Of a DNA stretch of 64,000 bases, positions 22,997-35,325 are shown piece after piece; the stretch's first letter is position 1, and every line of letters begins with the position of its first letter. Below the pieces are notes generated by a model that had not been told where the DNA came from, did not search any database, and saw only the letters and a program-made list of their open reading frames with translations. The stretch is taken from assembly GCF_037126465.1 (NCBI RefSeq), contig NC_088206.1:10577187-10641186 (forward strand), given 5' to 3'. The DNA is from Ornithodoros turicata (taxonomy: Eukaryota; Arthropoda; Arachnida; Ixodida; Argasidae). Position numbers and translations under genes: made by a program.

Positions 22997-25900
22997 TACT
23001 GTGAAAACACCTCCGAATTACGTATTAAAATGAGTGTAAGCTTCTAACTTTATTTTTCTTCCCTGACGAACTTCGTGGTGTGCGCCTTGTTGACGTTCTC
23101 CCACACTATTCGCAACGCACGCTTAGTACGCAGTAGCCGCAACGCAAAGTACGCCGTACGCGAAGGCGCTTCGCGTACTGTTTGAACGCGCCCCTAATCC
23201 CACACATTATTGCGAACACGCGTTGCGGCCACGAGAATCTATAGCCTCCCGCAAATGAGTAAAAGTCGTGGGCATCGTGAAAATGATTCAATATTGCAAA
23301 TAAAGTTGTTTCCGAACCGCGTGCAAAGTAACTCTAAAAGTTCCAAGCGCATTAGAAATTGTATAAGTAATAAACTTAGTCACAATTATGCGACATCGAA
23401 AGTAATCCTGGAAGTCATTAATTATCCACATACCATTAACTACTGCAACTGGGTTAATTTTATGGAGAAACGGGGAAATCAACCTTTACGTGACTCTGCC
23501 CTCATGAATTATAATGACAGATGCAGCGTCAGAATGCAATACTACTTCCCATTAGCAGAAGGAGGCGACACAACGCTTCCACTAGACGAATCAATAGTAA
23601 GGTCACTTCTAAATGATTCAGTGTCATAGCCATGCTCCTCTCCCATCGATGAGGCTGCTGCAGTATGAAGCTTAGTGTACCACAAAGGGACACCTTCCTG
23701 AGTGCTATTATTCGAACGTGGCACCGGAAGTTGTGGTTTCCGCCTGACTGTTCGCGTATAGTAGCAGTTCTGAGCTTCCATTCTTCAATATATTTAGACA
23801 ATTTCTGCCAATACAATTAGTTATAGAATCTGTTCCGAACACCAAGTGTAACTTTAAGGGGAAAAAGAAACTGTTTATCGCACCCTATCAGCGTGCTGAA
23901 TAATTCGCTTGTCTTTGTTCCATAAAGTGTGTTATCATGACGACTCGTTCTATCTTCCTAGTGTAGCTCTAGGTCCCACCGCAATGATCCGACTCTCTCT
24001 TCATTCGTACAGCATGGAAGGGGAGTAGTCTACCTCGCGACATCATTGCCATCGGGGACAGGCCAAGTTTAAAGAACGCCATAACAGCTTCATTTCGTTA
24101 ATTTGTTTCATTGTTAATTGTTAACCTCTCCAATTATGTACAATTCGTTCATATTACGTATGATTTTGTATATTTGTGCCCTGCGCTTTTGCGCCATTTG
24201 TGCCTGGCATCCACATTTCTATACGAAATGCAATAAAACTGATCTGACTTCATTTCATCCCTTCCCCCCCCCCCCCCTCTATAATGCTAAACGGCCCTGA
24301 TGGCGTGAAAAGACAAAAGAAAAATCTAGTTTCACTCTCTCGCAACATCGCACAGAAATATGTACAACGATGAAATGGAGCTGCGCATTTGACATACACA
24401 CAACCATAGTACGTCGTACTCGCACATTAACGAAGTCGACCCACTGGGGCAAATGAGGTCCATTCCACTATACTTTACTTTTATATGTCTTTCCATTAAT
24501 TGTCCCCTTTATCACATGTCACTGGCACTGTTCCAGTCCAGAACAAGCGCGAGTGAACAGAGCCTACACACATTTGATGAGCACATGAGAAGCCATTTGC
24601 AGCCAAAGAAGGCCTGTAGCAGAAATCGTCTGCTACGATTGGCTGAAGCGGACGATATTTCGACTTCACATTCCATTCCACGATCGCCACCACCACCGTG
24701 TCGTTGCCCGCTACAAGTGTGGCCGACCACGGCGAGCAGTTTCTTCAGCATCACCACCACCATCATCATCCACGTGGCGAAAAATGAAGAGGAGGAAAAG
24801 CGCTCTATCCCCTTCCAGGGGGCTTCATCGCTAGCTAACTAGAGGAGGGAATCTCGTCAACACGGACACGTGACACGTTTCACGTGACGCGCTTTTTTCG
24901 TGCTCCTTAGCTCCGTTTCATACGCACACTTATCTGACCGGTTCACTGCACCCTAACGCCCAAACAAGGAAAGGAACCTGTCCTCATTCATTAGCAGTCC
25001 TAACAGTTCGAACCTAACATCCTAATAAATTCGCAGCACCCCCACTTCCCTCACTCCCTAGACACTGCCCATACGACTGTGAGCCATGTGTCTGGGAATT
25101 CGTTGGCAATAGTAACGGAACCCGCCTGATGGCTCTCGGAAGGACATGGGAGAAAATAGCAGGAAGCGGAATGCCGGCGAATAATTGTATTAGACCAGGC
25201 GAGACTGAAGGAACAAATTACGCGATACCCAATTAACAGAGGACCCGTAGCCTCGCGACTTCCTGTCGCTGGCAAGTTAACGCTAGAGACGGCTATCCGA
25301 AATCAACCTATAAGGCACGAGATTTTTGCAGACTTTTCAGCTGCTCGGTAAGTTGGTCTCGTTTCCTATCGTAGCGATATGTGTCCTCTAACGTCTTTCA
25401 ATGTATTCCCGTGGTTCCCGAAGCTTGCTCTAATGATTAGTCTCACTTGATGTCTCACGTCCGTTCACCTGAAAGGCCGTCTCGTGAAAGCAGAGCCATC
25501 GGATTGACGACAGCGAGAGGAAATTTCGAATTCACGTGTAAGTTGCCAATCGACGCAAGAAGGGTAACCGCAAAGAGAGGCAGGCTTCTTTCTGTCTCTC
25601 TTCTTTTTTCTTTTTTCTATTCTACTATCAGCATGTGACAAGTTAAACACCCATTAATGAGTTTGGTTACATTGGGCAATGAGGGTTTATACGATGGTGG
25701 TTTCGCCAAGAAAAAGTGAAGCTTATCCGTACAGCTCAGTTAAGCTTCATCAGTTCTCCTAAGAGGACAGTCTTATGGCGAATTTTCGTGGTGATTTCGA
25801 GGCAACACGGCCTGGGGCGCGGCTTGGCCTGGCGCTAGTCTCGCGCCCGCGCTGGATCACGTGACCGTTGTCACCCGAACATGAGCGCAAGGAATCTAGC

Positions 25901-26135
25901 AGTTTTAGCCGCTTGAATCGCGCTGCGGGCGCTTGGTTTGGTGACTGTCGTTAGAGGTTAAGACATCTGTGACAAAAAAAAAAAAATGCTAACTGGCACG
26001 TTCCTGGCGCTAGTAAAAATGGTCACGCAAACACGCGAGATTTTTACGTTTTGCCCAAGCGAACACGAGTGCTCAGTATCTGGCAAAGAAATCTGCAAGC
26101 AAATGACCACGTGACTTCGCCATCAAGGTGTCATT
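22997..26135. other. no recognisable gene; short repeat fragments only
   Basis: About 3.1 kb without coding motifs. It contains a C-tract at about 24265-24278 that may be another LINE tail (AATAAAACTG lies just upstream) and, near 25895-25935, a short match to 2180-2220. Confidence 0.35.
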
Positions 26136-26139
26136 CTAA

Positions 26140-26245
26140 CTTCTTCTTTCTTGTCTTCTGTCTCTCTTCTTTGCCCTCTCCAACCCTGTTAGGGACGGGC
26201 CCGCACGGCTGCCGACGTTGAATAAATAAACATTTGCGAAAAGTC
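26140..26245 (+). mobile_element. probable LINE 3' UTR end of another family
   Basis: A pyrimidine-rich stretch leads to CCCTGTTAGGGACGGGCCCG, CACGGCTGCCGACGTTG and AATAAATAAACA. This has the shape of a LINE 3' end with overlapping polyadenylation signals. No coding end is visible. Confidence 0.4.
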
Positions 26246-27209
26246 TCACCGATTTCGGTGTTATTACCCTGTCGGTATCCGGTGCATATTCCCTCCGTGT
26301 TATTAGCAACTGCAATACTGAAGTACTGATACACTACATTGTCCACCCCCCATAGGGGTTATCAAGACTGAAGAATGCAGTCCACAGCCCCTCCCCCCCC
26401 CCCCCCCCCTGTATGCCATTACGACTCTGGGAACCACCCGGCAACCGAGGACCTTACACCGTCCGCCATAATCATTCTGCTCACAGTGGTTGTGAGATTA
26501 CATTAAACGCGAACGTCCGTAACCCTATAACGAATCTCATCAATATCAAGTATCAGCACATCGTGTCCGTAGAGTGTAATGTAGTGAATGATTACATCCG
26601 TACAGGGGAAATGTTATGAGAACGTGTTCGATTAGTGAAAGACGGGCGTTGCAATAATGACACTCTGGGCGGCATATGCTTGCGGGAGATTTACATATGC
26701 GTGGCTTAATGCGTTATCGGCACAATATGACGTGCCCAAACCGACCTTCGAGTGTGGTACAATTACAATTCCGAAATCTATATAATACTTACTATTCTTG
26801 CGGCGGGTGGTAGTACGTGCCTTCTACTCCGTATGCTGTGTTCTGAGACCTTCGCGTGACACGTGGAAACATGCGACAACTGATTGCTGCCCCCTACGTC
26901 ATTGATGACGTAACGTTGCCGCGCAAAACGTGCTGGGGGCACTGTCGGCTTTATCAGCCTGTTAGCCGACGCGTTTTTCCCGCTTCGTGCCCACCACAGC
27001 AAAATATAACCTCGAACCAGTCTTCTCGTGACGTCGCATGTTTGTAAACAGAGGGTCGTCTATGTGCGCGATTGTGGGATTTTACATAATGGTGTAGAAG
27101 GCGCCAGAGTGGACAGCCACATGTAGATACCAACGTTACATACATTCACCCGTAATTACACAGAGAACGTGTCTAGCTGTATTCGGTGTTCCTAGGATAG
27201 TCTTATGAG

Positions 27210-27923
27210 TAGGGTTCCGCGTTTTTTGGTTTTTATTTTTGGGCGGGTTCGGCGTATGTTTTTGGTGTTTCTTGATTTTCACGAAATCGACGTTTTGCGG
27301 TGTTTTTCCTGGCGTGTACATGGTTTACCCGACAGCAGAGTTGTACGTAACGCGTTACAAGGAACTCGTTGGTAACGCGTTACTTTTTCTGGTAACGAAG
27401 TAACGACTTCGTTACTTTTAAGAAATATGTAACTGGTAACGGAACACGTTACAAAAATTTGGTAACGTGTCAACGCGTTACCCGTTACTTTTTCTGCATG
27501 TTCCTCCAACGAACGATGGCAGGCGACACGGCACAGCAAAATTTTCCCGCGTTCGAACGCGGGAAGATTCTTTTTTTTTTTTTTTTTTTCGGTAACGTGT
27601 ACATGTCTGCCCGACAGTTATCGGCGAATAGAAATCCCGATGTAATATTTCCGCACGTCGCTCATTCAACATGGCGTTGTTCGCTGCGGTGTCGTTTTAC
27701 AGCTAACGAAAAAGTAAACGGACATTTTTCACAACCATCGTATTTCTGTATGGTTTTGTGATCTGCATCGACAACTTGCAGGGCATGTACAGCAACGTAT
27801 CTTTGTCATATCCTGGAATGTCCATCTGTATTCGGTGTTCTTCGATTAAAACCGAATGGGAAAAATTTACCCGGCGTATGTTTTTCGGTGTTTTTCGATT
27901 AAAACCGAAAACGTGGAACCCTA
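27210..27923. mobile_element. hAT-like MITE with perfect 8-bp target duplication (outer of a nested pair)
   Basis: The element starts TAGGGTTCCGCGTTTTTTGG and ends CCGAAAACGTGGAACCCTA. Identical 8-bp flanks CTTATGAG lie at 27202-27209 and 27924-27931. The left sub-end (GGCGTATGTTTTTGGTGTTT) is mirrored at the right by a similar CGGCGTATGTTTTTCGGTG in direct rather than inverted sense, so the interior is partly rearranged. It is interrupted by the element at 27336-27609; without it the length is about 432 bp. No ORF of note. Confidence 0.88.
27336..27609. mobile_element. hAT-like MITE, GTAACGCGTTAC family, perfect 8-bp target duplication (inner)
   Basis: Starts CAGAGTTGTACGTAACGCG and ends GGTAACGTGTACATGTCTG. 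Perfect 8-bp flanks CCCGACAG at 27328-27335 and 27610-27617. The left half is made almost entirely of GTAACGCGTTAC-type words. Removing 27336-27617 restores a continuous outer element. Confidence 0.9.
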
Positions 27924-28260
27924 CTTATGAGGCGGAATACTAGCAAAAAATTCCGGCATTCCCTTGTCCTTCAATTTAGACTCGTGTCCCCATGGCAAAT
28001 CCACCACCACCTCCTCCTCCCCCTCTTCCACGTTAGATATGTGTCAGGTAGCAAAGTTGTCTGTCCTTTTCCCTCCCCGGTTTAAGCTACCAATAAGCTA
28101 CCCCTTCTTTCTCTTCCCTTTGAGATTTGGGCCCGGTAGCAAAAAAGTTACGTCTCCCTCCTTTTCTTCAATTCCACATTTCTCACCGCCTTCCAACGAA
28201 CGCGGAGCAACAATCATCGATGAACGTGAACGCCCATTATCGCCCGAGGAGTCAACAACA

Positions 28261-28615
28261 ACAACATACATGAATGGATGATTATGATGATGATGTGGGA
28301 TCACCCGAGGGGAACAAACAAAACAACTTTATTTGCGACCTTGGAGAATGGGGAGTTTCATCACCACAGGCGATACTCTACCCCATTGCTGGATGGAATG
28401 GGGGGAATAAAATAACGAGCCCCTTCACAATAACGATCGAAGTCCGATGGTGTCCAGAAATGTCAGCAGAGCTCTGAGCGCAGAGCGTTGCTGGGCTGGA
28501 CTGGGCCAGGAACAAACGCGAGAGTCACGGCCCTTTGCTTGCTCTTCGGCAGCAAGCAGAAGGAGCTCTCTCCAAAGGAGCAAGCACGGGGCCGTGCAAG
28601 AGCCATCGAAATGTG
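28261..28615 (-). pseudogene. LINE C-terminus and 3' UTR with (TTG)n tail
   Basis: Minus-strand codons read LLLLAAEEQAKG..RVCSWPSPAQQRSALRA then LLTFLDTIGLRSLL and a stop at about 28425. This is the standard LINE ORF2 ending (FLxxTGLxxxL). The 3' UTR continues to 28261 with AATAAAGTTGTTTTG, CCACATCATCATCATAATC, CCATTCATGTATG and a TTG tail in sense. This copy joins the (TTG)n-tailed 3' end, also seen alone at 10055 and 33108, to its coding ending. Reverse transcriptase and RNase H are missing. Confidence 0.75.
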
Positions 28616-29049
28616 TTCTGCTATTCACGATGCGTGCAGCCCAGAAAGAATAGCTCCATTGAAAACCTTTCCCATAGCACCGACCGCCATCGCGTACGTT
28701 CCAATTGGCAATCATAATAATAATAAATAAGTAAATAAATAAATTGCTTTCAGCCAATAAATCTGTCCCTTGTCCAATCTTATTGCTTTTCCCGCAGTTC
28801 CATCTATTCTAAACCAGACGAAAATCAGTGAGCTAGCGAAACGTACGTTGGAAATCTGTTTCGGGCGGTTTAAATCCAGGCAAGATGAAATTGGTTTACT
28901 CCTATAAAGCTATACCTCTTTCTATGTGAGATATTTGCGTTTTGTTTCGCCTATAGCGCTCGAGGCGTGCGAAATAAGGAGTAAAGGTAAAGGAAAGAGC
29001 GTCGCAGAATTCCGAACTCGGCCGTGGAAAATAATGTCTTTTTTTTTTT

Positions 29050-29310
29050 CAATTCCATGTTAGAACCGCGAAGCAACTGCGGCTATGAGCGGCGTATATA
29101 TGTGGACAGATGGAGAGAGGACAGGAGGAAGGAGTGGGGGACAGGAGAGTTAGTATGCGTCCTGGGCAGACTTCCGGGGGAACTGTGCCGACATTCGTCT
29201 GGAAAGTCTTCGGAAAACCCAGGGAAAACCTCAGATAACACAGCCGGTGGTAGGGTTCGAACCCACCACCTCGCAGTCTTCAGCTCGACCTTGGCTACGG
29301 CTGACAACGT
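29050..29310 (-). repeat. tRNA-derived SINE, type 1, nearly complete
   Basis: On the minus strand the head carries GTAGCCAAGGTCGAG and a perfect B box GGGTTCGAACCC (29253-29264). The body block is GGTTTTCCCTGGGTTTTCCG, CGGCACAGTTCCCCC, CCCAGGACGCATACTAAC, and it ends in GCAGTTGCTTCGCGG. A headless relative is at 12518-12735. Confidence 0.88.
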
Positions 29311-29693
29311 GAACAGCGCATTCGCAAGTGTACAACAACGCGTTCGCTGAAACGGAAGAAAAAGAAAAGTGGTCTTAAAAGTGGTCTTATAATCGCAGGC
29401 TGCGTGACGTGGATTGACGACAGCGGAAATAGAAACTCAAAGGAAGGTGAAAATCTCTTACTAGCCCATGCATATGGACATGTTGCAAATGTTGTTACGC
29501 AGAAGCGTTCCTGTGCTGCCTTCATTCACTGTACTATTTTCAGCAATCCTTTGCAACGACGACACGCACATATTTCACTTGCCCAGCAACAACGGCGATT
29601 ACGCAACGACTTTTTTAGGGTTTTTAGTTGTTGTATCTTCATTTCTCGAAATGCGCAGCGCTACCTAGCCGGTCCATTGCACGGCTATATATA

Positions 29694-29900
29694 CAGGGTG
29701 TCTCGCGTATCGTGTCAATAAATTGTATTTGAAGAGGGCACTAAAAGAAAAACGACGCTACTTTTCTGCTACTCGAGTTGCAAACATGTGCTACATCAAA
29801 AGTATCACCCGTTTGTAACCCAAGTAGTGTGACGGTCGTTTTTTTTCTTTTATTGCTCTCTTTAAATAAAATTTATTGAAATGTTACATGAGACACGCTG
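29694..29900. mobile_element. TA-flanked MITE with ~60-bp terminal inverted repeats
   Basis: Starts CAGGGTGTCTCGCGTATCG and ends with the reverse complement of CAGCGTGTCTCATGTAAC, each next to TA (29692-29693 and 29901-29902). The arms share TCAATAAATT.TATTT and GCACTAAAAGAAAAACGAC. It is one of several CAGGGTGTC-ended elements here (42938, 45117, 45740), consistent with a Tc1/mariner-type target. Confidence 0.88.
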
Positions 29901-30772
29901 TATACTTCACTGTTCAGGGTTCAATAACTCTCTTTCGCAACGGACGATTAGCCTTATCAAACTATCCGCTATTTTGCAATGTTTGTCTGTGTAGAGAGGT
30001 CTCCCTACACAGGTTGATGGCCATACTCTTGCAATTTAACCGTGTGCCTCATAAAATGAGCCATTTTGCAGTTGAGCATTCGTTTGTTGCCTTAGCAGAA
30101 TTATGCTTGAGAAAGAACGACTCGCACCACAGTGTAACAATGAAGAACTCATCGATCAAGTAGATACAAAAGAGATTTCTTGGCGAAGAATGGACAACAT
30201 GAGCAGCTTCATTTTGATGATCGTGATTGGTGCGTTAACCGCGAAGATATCTTCGCCACATCCCCCCCCCCCCCCGCAATCCGACTAAGTACTAGAATAT
30301 AGAATCCACATGTCGGAGGAGGCTCCTCCATCTTAAAGACAAAGGATGTACGCATATCCTTTTTTAGGTACGATGAAATGTATCTGATTTATCCGTCTAG
30401 TTAGTTAGTTATGTATTTAGTAAATTGGTAAAATCAAGTAAACCTTGGAGCATTCAGCAGCCCACATGCGTGCTACCTGCTCCATTGCAAAAGCCGTATA
30501 GCTATTACGCACTCTGAATTAAAACCCTGAATCACAGCGGGATCCCTCACATACTCACGGGCACTCAATCAATACAGCGAGGAAAACAAAATAGCACACT
30601 ACATATCTACAAAATACGGTGTCAGCAGTTCACACTAAAAGGGAGTTCTCGCTTATAGTGTTCACAATACAGTCCGTCTAGTAACCCGTCTATGTAAAGA
30701 ACATCGCCAATATACTCGTGGTAAACATGGCCGTATTTTGAACTACGGCGTAGCCTTTTTACAGTTCAGAAT

Positions 30773-31445
30773 ATTTTATTTAACATAATTATCTAAGTAC
30801 ACAAGTAACTGCTCAGGTCACACTTTGCTTTTAACTAACACAATAACAACGCAGATCTTCTGCGTGCAAACTATCGTCACAAGAATGTCACACTGCTAAA
30901 AATATGCACAATCTACCATTCGTATGTACACATATCAGGCAGAATTCGACTGAAAAATTGGTTGTGATTATTTACATAATCTGAATCCTTTGTTAGAAAA
31001 CGAGGTTCCTCAGAGCAACGCGCCCATACTTCACGCATATATACCGATTAGACCACTGACGCAGGAATTCCTGCTCCCCTAGCGAAAAGAGGCGGTGCTC
31101 AAGGTAGTCCCGGAGTAAACACATAACAAGGGTAAGTCTCGGATGCATTGCTCGAATACGTTGATTCTGAGCTACAGCCCGACATCGGAGCTTCCAGAGT
31201 ATGAATGACACAATTATTATGATTAGGTTGTCAAAATTACTGCGAGCGCTCACTGCAACGTTACGCCTTACAGCGATGCGCCGGCGCACTAAAGTCCACA
31301 ATGTCGACACTACAACACACTCATGTAGAACATGTGTATTTGTTTCATTCGCACCATGGTTCGGGCAAGTAGAATTTATTGTAGTTCCCCATTTGACCAG
31401 CCGATCTTTTTTCTTCACACCATCTAACCAACGACTGGAAGCGCG
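30773..31445 (-). pseudogene. LINE C-terminal zf-RVT-like fragment and 3' UTR
   Basis: Minus-strand frame of at least 141 codons, extending upstream of the annotated start to about 31445 (WLDGVKKKDRLVKWG). It contains a Cys/His module CPNHGANETNTHVLHEC followed by TLW, the pattern C.xH..xETxxHxLxxC...LW of the zf-RVT domain found after reverse transcriptase in some LINEs. It ends WSNRYICVKYGRVALRNLVF and a stop at 30993. The 3' UTR runs to 30773 and finishes AATAAAATATTCTGAAC. A second copy of the ending is at 10199-10514 on the other strand. The reverse transcriptase and endonuclease are absent. Confidence 0.75.
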
Positions 31446-32049
31446 CCAAAAGACAAAGACAAATAAAACTAAAACTAAACTAAACTAAAACTAGCTGTAC
31501 ATCACGTCCTTCGTAATAAAAAAGAAAGAAAGAAAGAATCGTCTCGTAATCCCAGACCTAATCTCACCAGAGCGCGCGCGTAATCAACGCGGTACCAGGG
31601 GGACCTTCCGTTCTTACCAACGGGGCGTGCTTCCGTCCCCACGACGGACGCAATAGTGGTCATTGCGAAAGTCAGAGAAATAAGACGCTGCTTTATCAAC
31701 TGTATATAGTACACTGCGTTCTAGGTCTTTAGAGCTCCAGAGAGATAGCGTGTATGTGTGTGGGGGGGAGGGGGGGCAAAATTGTTATCCAGATGCCTAG
31801 CATACCTTAACGTAAGAGTGTAAAACGATGACCTTGAGTTCTGCAATTCTGCCCAAAGAACTTAACGATCTCCACAAGGACGAGATTATTGGAGCCGTAT
31901 ATAGATGAGCCCTGCCGACGAGAAGACATAAACCACAACTTTCCTGTCAAGCCTTTGAGCGACGGAGTTGCACGTGTCTTCGCGACATACCAACTACTGA
32001 AAAAACGAAAATTGGTGAAAAGTAATCCATGCGGTTTGAAACGTTTTAA

Positions 32050-32355
32050 ACGACTCTCACAAAGATTCATCCTCCAACGCCACTTGCAACAACTTTGTTA
32101 CCCTAACGTCACTCTGGCCACCCTGCTCGGCCCGGTCCTGCACAACCAGGGAGCAGTTACGACTACCCTCACGAGCTTTCTTCGTTCCACCGGCCTCTCG
32201 ACCAGCCTCTAAAGCCCTTTTGTGTGTGTGTTTCTTTTCTTCCTTTCTTTTCTTTTCATCGAAGGAAAAGCAAGTCGGCATACGCATGACTAACCTTTCC
32301 TCCATTTCTTTTTTTTTTTTTTTTTTTTTTTAGTAAACATATACCCCCCCTCATC
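32050..32355 (+). pseudogene. LINE C-terminus and 3' UTR
   Basis: Plus-strand codons read RFILQRHLQQLCYPNVTLAT, LLGPVLHNQG, TLTSFLRSTGLSTSL and a TAA at 32210-32212. This closely parallels the ending of the 5687-6715 copy (DVSLATLLGPV...FLRDTGLLGSL). The 3' UTR shows the family blocks: T-rich, GGAAAAGCAAGTCGGCA, TGACTAACCTTTCC, a T-tract at about 32309-32332, then AAACATATACCCCCCC. The frame upstream of about 32050 (from 31889) does not look like LINE protein, so the truncation point is near 32050. Confidence 0.8.
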
Positions 32356-32359
32356 ATTT

Positions 32360-33107
32360 ATTCTCACTACTTCTTCGCGACAATCAATTCGAGCGGAGTG
32401 CCAGAGTCCGACGAGCACTTTCAATTAGGCCTCTTTCCAGTGCGCTACACTTTGATCCTCGCAACGTATGCGCCAGTAGCTCATTCGATTAAGCTCTTGC
32501 CAATGTGCTACTTTGATCCTAGCACCGTGTCAGCCTAGCGCACGTTCTATTAAGCTCCTGGCCATGTGCTATACATCGATCTGTATTAGCCCAGCAACGC
32601 TGACATGAAAATATGTTTAACAAGACAGACGACGGTGAAGAAGCTGAGGGGAGCACGGAATGGCCTCGTTAGCCTTGTAAGCACCATGCAACGTCGTCTA
32701 AATCGATTCGTATTTGATTAGAGTACAAGAAAAATTAAAAATATGCAGATGTCAGTATCGACGCGATCGGGTCTGGCTACTCCAATACGTACCGACTGAG
32801 AAAATACATTAAAAGAATGCCACTGTACTGTACTGTACTGTACGGTACTGAACAGGTAATCGGACGCTTTTCTTTGTCATTCACTCACTCACTCTAAACA
32901 TCCAATCTAAATTACCACTGACTCGAATGGTCATCGACTCGATGGAGGTTCGTGAGACGCCACTCAAGTTGTTAAGGCCTTCGATCGAAAACTGCCGTTG
33001 GCAGCCTCGTGGTCAGCGAACAACCAAGAGCTAAGTAAACGCACAGAATAACCCTGCAAGAACTTTAGCACAACAGTTATGACGGATATTACACCTATAG
33101 CTGGCAC
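32360..33107. other. no recognisable gene or element
   Basis: No motifs were found. A short GTACT/ACTGT run (TGTACTGTACTGTACTG) lies near 32824-32848. Two neighbouring blocks near 32455-32590 repeat the word pattern ATTAAGCTC..GCCA.TGTGCTA, suggesting a decayed short tandem repeat. Confidence 0.4.
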
Positions 33108-33178
33108 ATGCAACAACAACAACAACATAGATGAATGGATGAGGACGATGATGTGGGATGTTTCCCCTCGTTGAGTGC
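33108..33178 (-). mobile_element. LINE 3' end with (TTG)n tail
   Basis: CAACAACAACAACATAGATG, then AATGGATGAGG and GTGGGATGTTTCCC on the plus strand, the reverse complement of 10055-10148. Tail only. Confidence 0.65.
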
Positions 33179-33988
33179 ATTCATTCGCAAATTTACCTTA
33201 CTACTCTTGACATCACGCACGAGCACGGTGTGGGCACCATGCGCTGCAGCTTTTAGAAGAAACATGTTTTGTCATTCCTACCTTGGAAACTTTGCAGCAG
33301 CAGAGCATTGTAACAACATCATGCGCAACATTAAAAACGTAGCCAAAGAACCACTATGTTCAATAAGGCTGCACTGCACTGCTGCTGCAAGTGTGCTGCG
33401 ACTCGCCTGTCACAGCAGTCCAGTCCTTCCATTTGCAACTTGGAAGTGCCCCGGCGCCGACTGCGGCGGCTGCGGCGTGGCGTATACCTCTATAGTTTCG
33501 AATTTGGATGTGCAGACGTTGGCCGATGTTGTGCCAGTCTATCAGAACGCAGACGCAAATAAGGCGAAAGGAAGCACACGGAGATAAATGCAAGTTTCAG
33601 TGAGTGATAAGTCCCTCCAACTATATATATACGATGTTAGTGCATACGCCCAAGAAGGCAAGTCTTGAGGCTTCGATGGCGCGTTCGAAGTTCATTTGAG
33701 CAATACTGACCAGTTCATTTGCCATTTGATGATGCTACATAAGAATACGTTCCATTTCCAGATGACGTGTTATCGCTATAATCGAGGCATATCATTTTTT
33801 TTTCTCGAAATTTAAATCATATTCTGGGGGAGGGGGGGGGAGGGGGGATTCGAGCGGTCTGCCTGCCTAGAGTGGCAGCACGTTTCTCGAGGAAGGGATG
33901 AAGGGGGGGGGGGGGGTCCTGTTGGTCGAAAAACAGAAAAAAACGTAACTCACAGATCTTGTATCATTTTTTGTAGACACCTATAATT

Positions 33989-34297
33989 TTGTAGCATATT
34001 AGAACCTCGAACCGGTTTACAGCCTCTGAACCGGTTAATCGAACTGATATCAACTGACTGTCAACTCCAGGGCTGAACCGTAACCTAACCTCTCTGGCCG
34101 AACCCGAACCCGAACTAAATCGAAAAACGTTTCGGCTCGACGCTCTGGGTCGTCGAGCCGAAACGTTTTTCGATTTAGTTCGGGTTCGGGTTCGGCCAGA
34201 GAGGTTCGGTCCCGGTTCAGCTCCGGAGTTGACATATATCAGTTCGATTAACCGATTCAGAGGCTGTAAACCGGTTCGAGGTTCTAATATGCTACAA
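33989..34297. repeat. long near-perfect hairpin, GAACCGG-rich
   Basis: Arms 33989-34142 and 34151-34297 are reverse complements with few mismatches around an ~8-nt loop. The outer ends are TTGTAGCATATTAGAACC and its complement, and the inner stem includes AACGTTTCGGCTCGACG. The arms are rich in GAACCCGAACC words. No target duplication was found. It is compatible with a foldback MITE. The GAACCG wording resembles the element at 59135-59677. Confidence 0.88.
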
Positions 34298-34791
34298 GAG
34301 GCCTACAAAGGAGGCCACAGGTAGCAAGCGGACAACTGAGAATGGAATGAGCAAGCAACGAGTGCCAGCCTCTGATTATATATATCTGCCCATTCAAACC
34401 GAGAGCCTTATGGGCCCCGTGACCGTCATCACGTGACAATAGATTTACCGCTAACGATGATACTAGAAAGCGGCCACACTCAAACGTGCAGAAAATGACA
34501 TTAAGGCAAATGCCGTGTAGCATTGCACGAGTGACATCGCAAGTCAACTACACTAAGCACTTAGTGTCTTTTCTTTTTTTTTTTCTTTTTTTCGTGCCCC
34601 TGTGGCAGGAGTATAAAGACTGTATTCCTGGGCTAGATCTTTCTTACACATAAGCCTGCCTTACTTCGCATTTAGTGGCGTACAGTTAACACTTCGCTGC
34701 GTTAGAAATATCAACGTGGTAATGTGTGCGCGTGCAAATTTTAACCTATGCAGGACTTATGAGTTTCAGTCGTAAAGCCTTAACGGTTTCA

Positions 34792-35325
34792 AAACCGCCA
34801 GCCAGGCGCGATATAAAATATTAACCGACTAAAGTACGCCACACTGAATCAAAAACGAACGAGCATGTACTAATCTACCGCCTGCCGGGTATACTTAGTT
34901 TGAAAGGACAAAAAGACACAGAAAGCAAGGCCAGCTTCAGAATACGGCAGAAAACGCAACTCGGCAAATCCCACTTGGAAATGTAATGGGAGATGGAACA
35001 TTATGCTTTCAAAGAAGACGGGCGGTAATAATGCATGGCGCGCAAAGTCTTTAGGAGTTCTTCGAATGGAGGATTCGTGGCAAACCGAGCAAGAATCGTG
35101 ACTTTTCACTGCAAAGTTGTACGCGTTACTCGAAAAAGGCAATTGATTACGGTTTACTGTTACTCTTGTGGTGAAATAAGTAACTTTTATCGTTACAAAT
35201 TATTGGATTAAAAAGGTAAGAATATAAAATCAAGTGACGGCTAAAAACCAGCGTCGACCGGTACTTTCGGTGATAATAAGCAGATGACAACAGAGTGCTA
35301 CCCATTACTTCGTTAAGGTAATGCA
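34792..35325. repeat. ~535-bp direct repeat, copy 1
   Basis: From AAACCGCCAGCCAGG to GGTAATGCAA this matches 37526-38062 base for base apart from scattered substitutions and small indels. The right third carries GTTACTCG, GATTACGGTTTACTGTTAC and AAGTAAC words, like the subterminal repeats of the hAT-like families. On the minus strand both copies keep an open frame, but it has no family motif. Confidence 0.88.

Noticed and set aside
33135..33587. 150-codon plus-strand frame with several cysteines
   Set aside because: It starts inside a LINE tail in antisense and shows no spaced Cys/His pattern of a known family; treated as chance.
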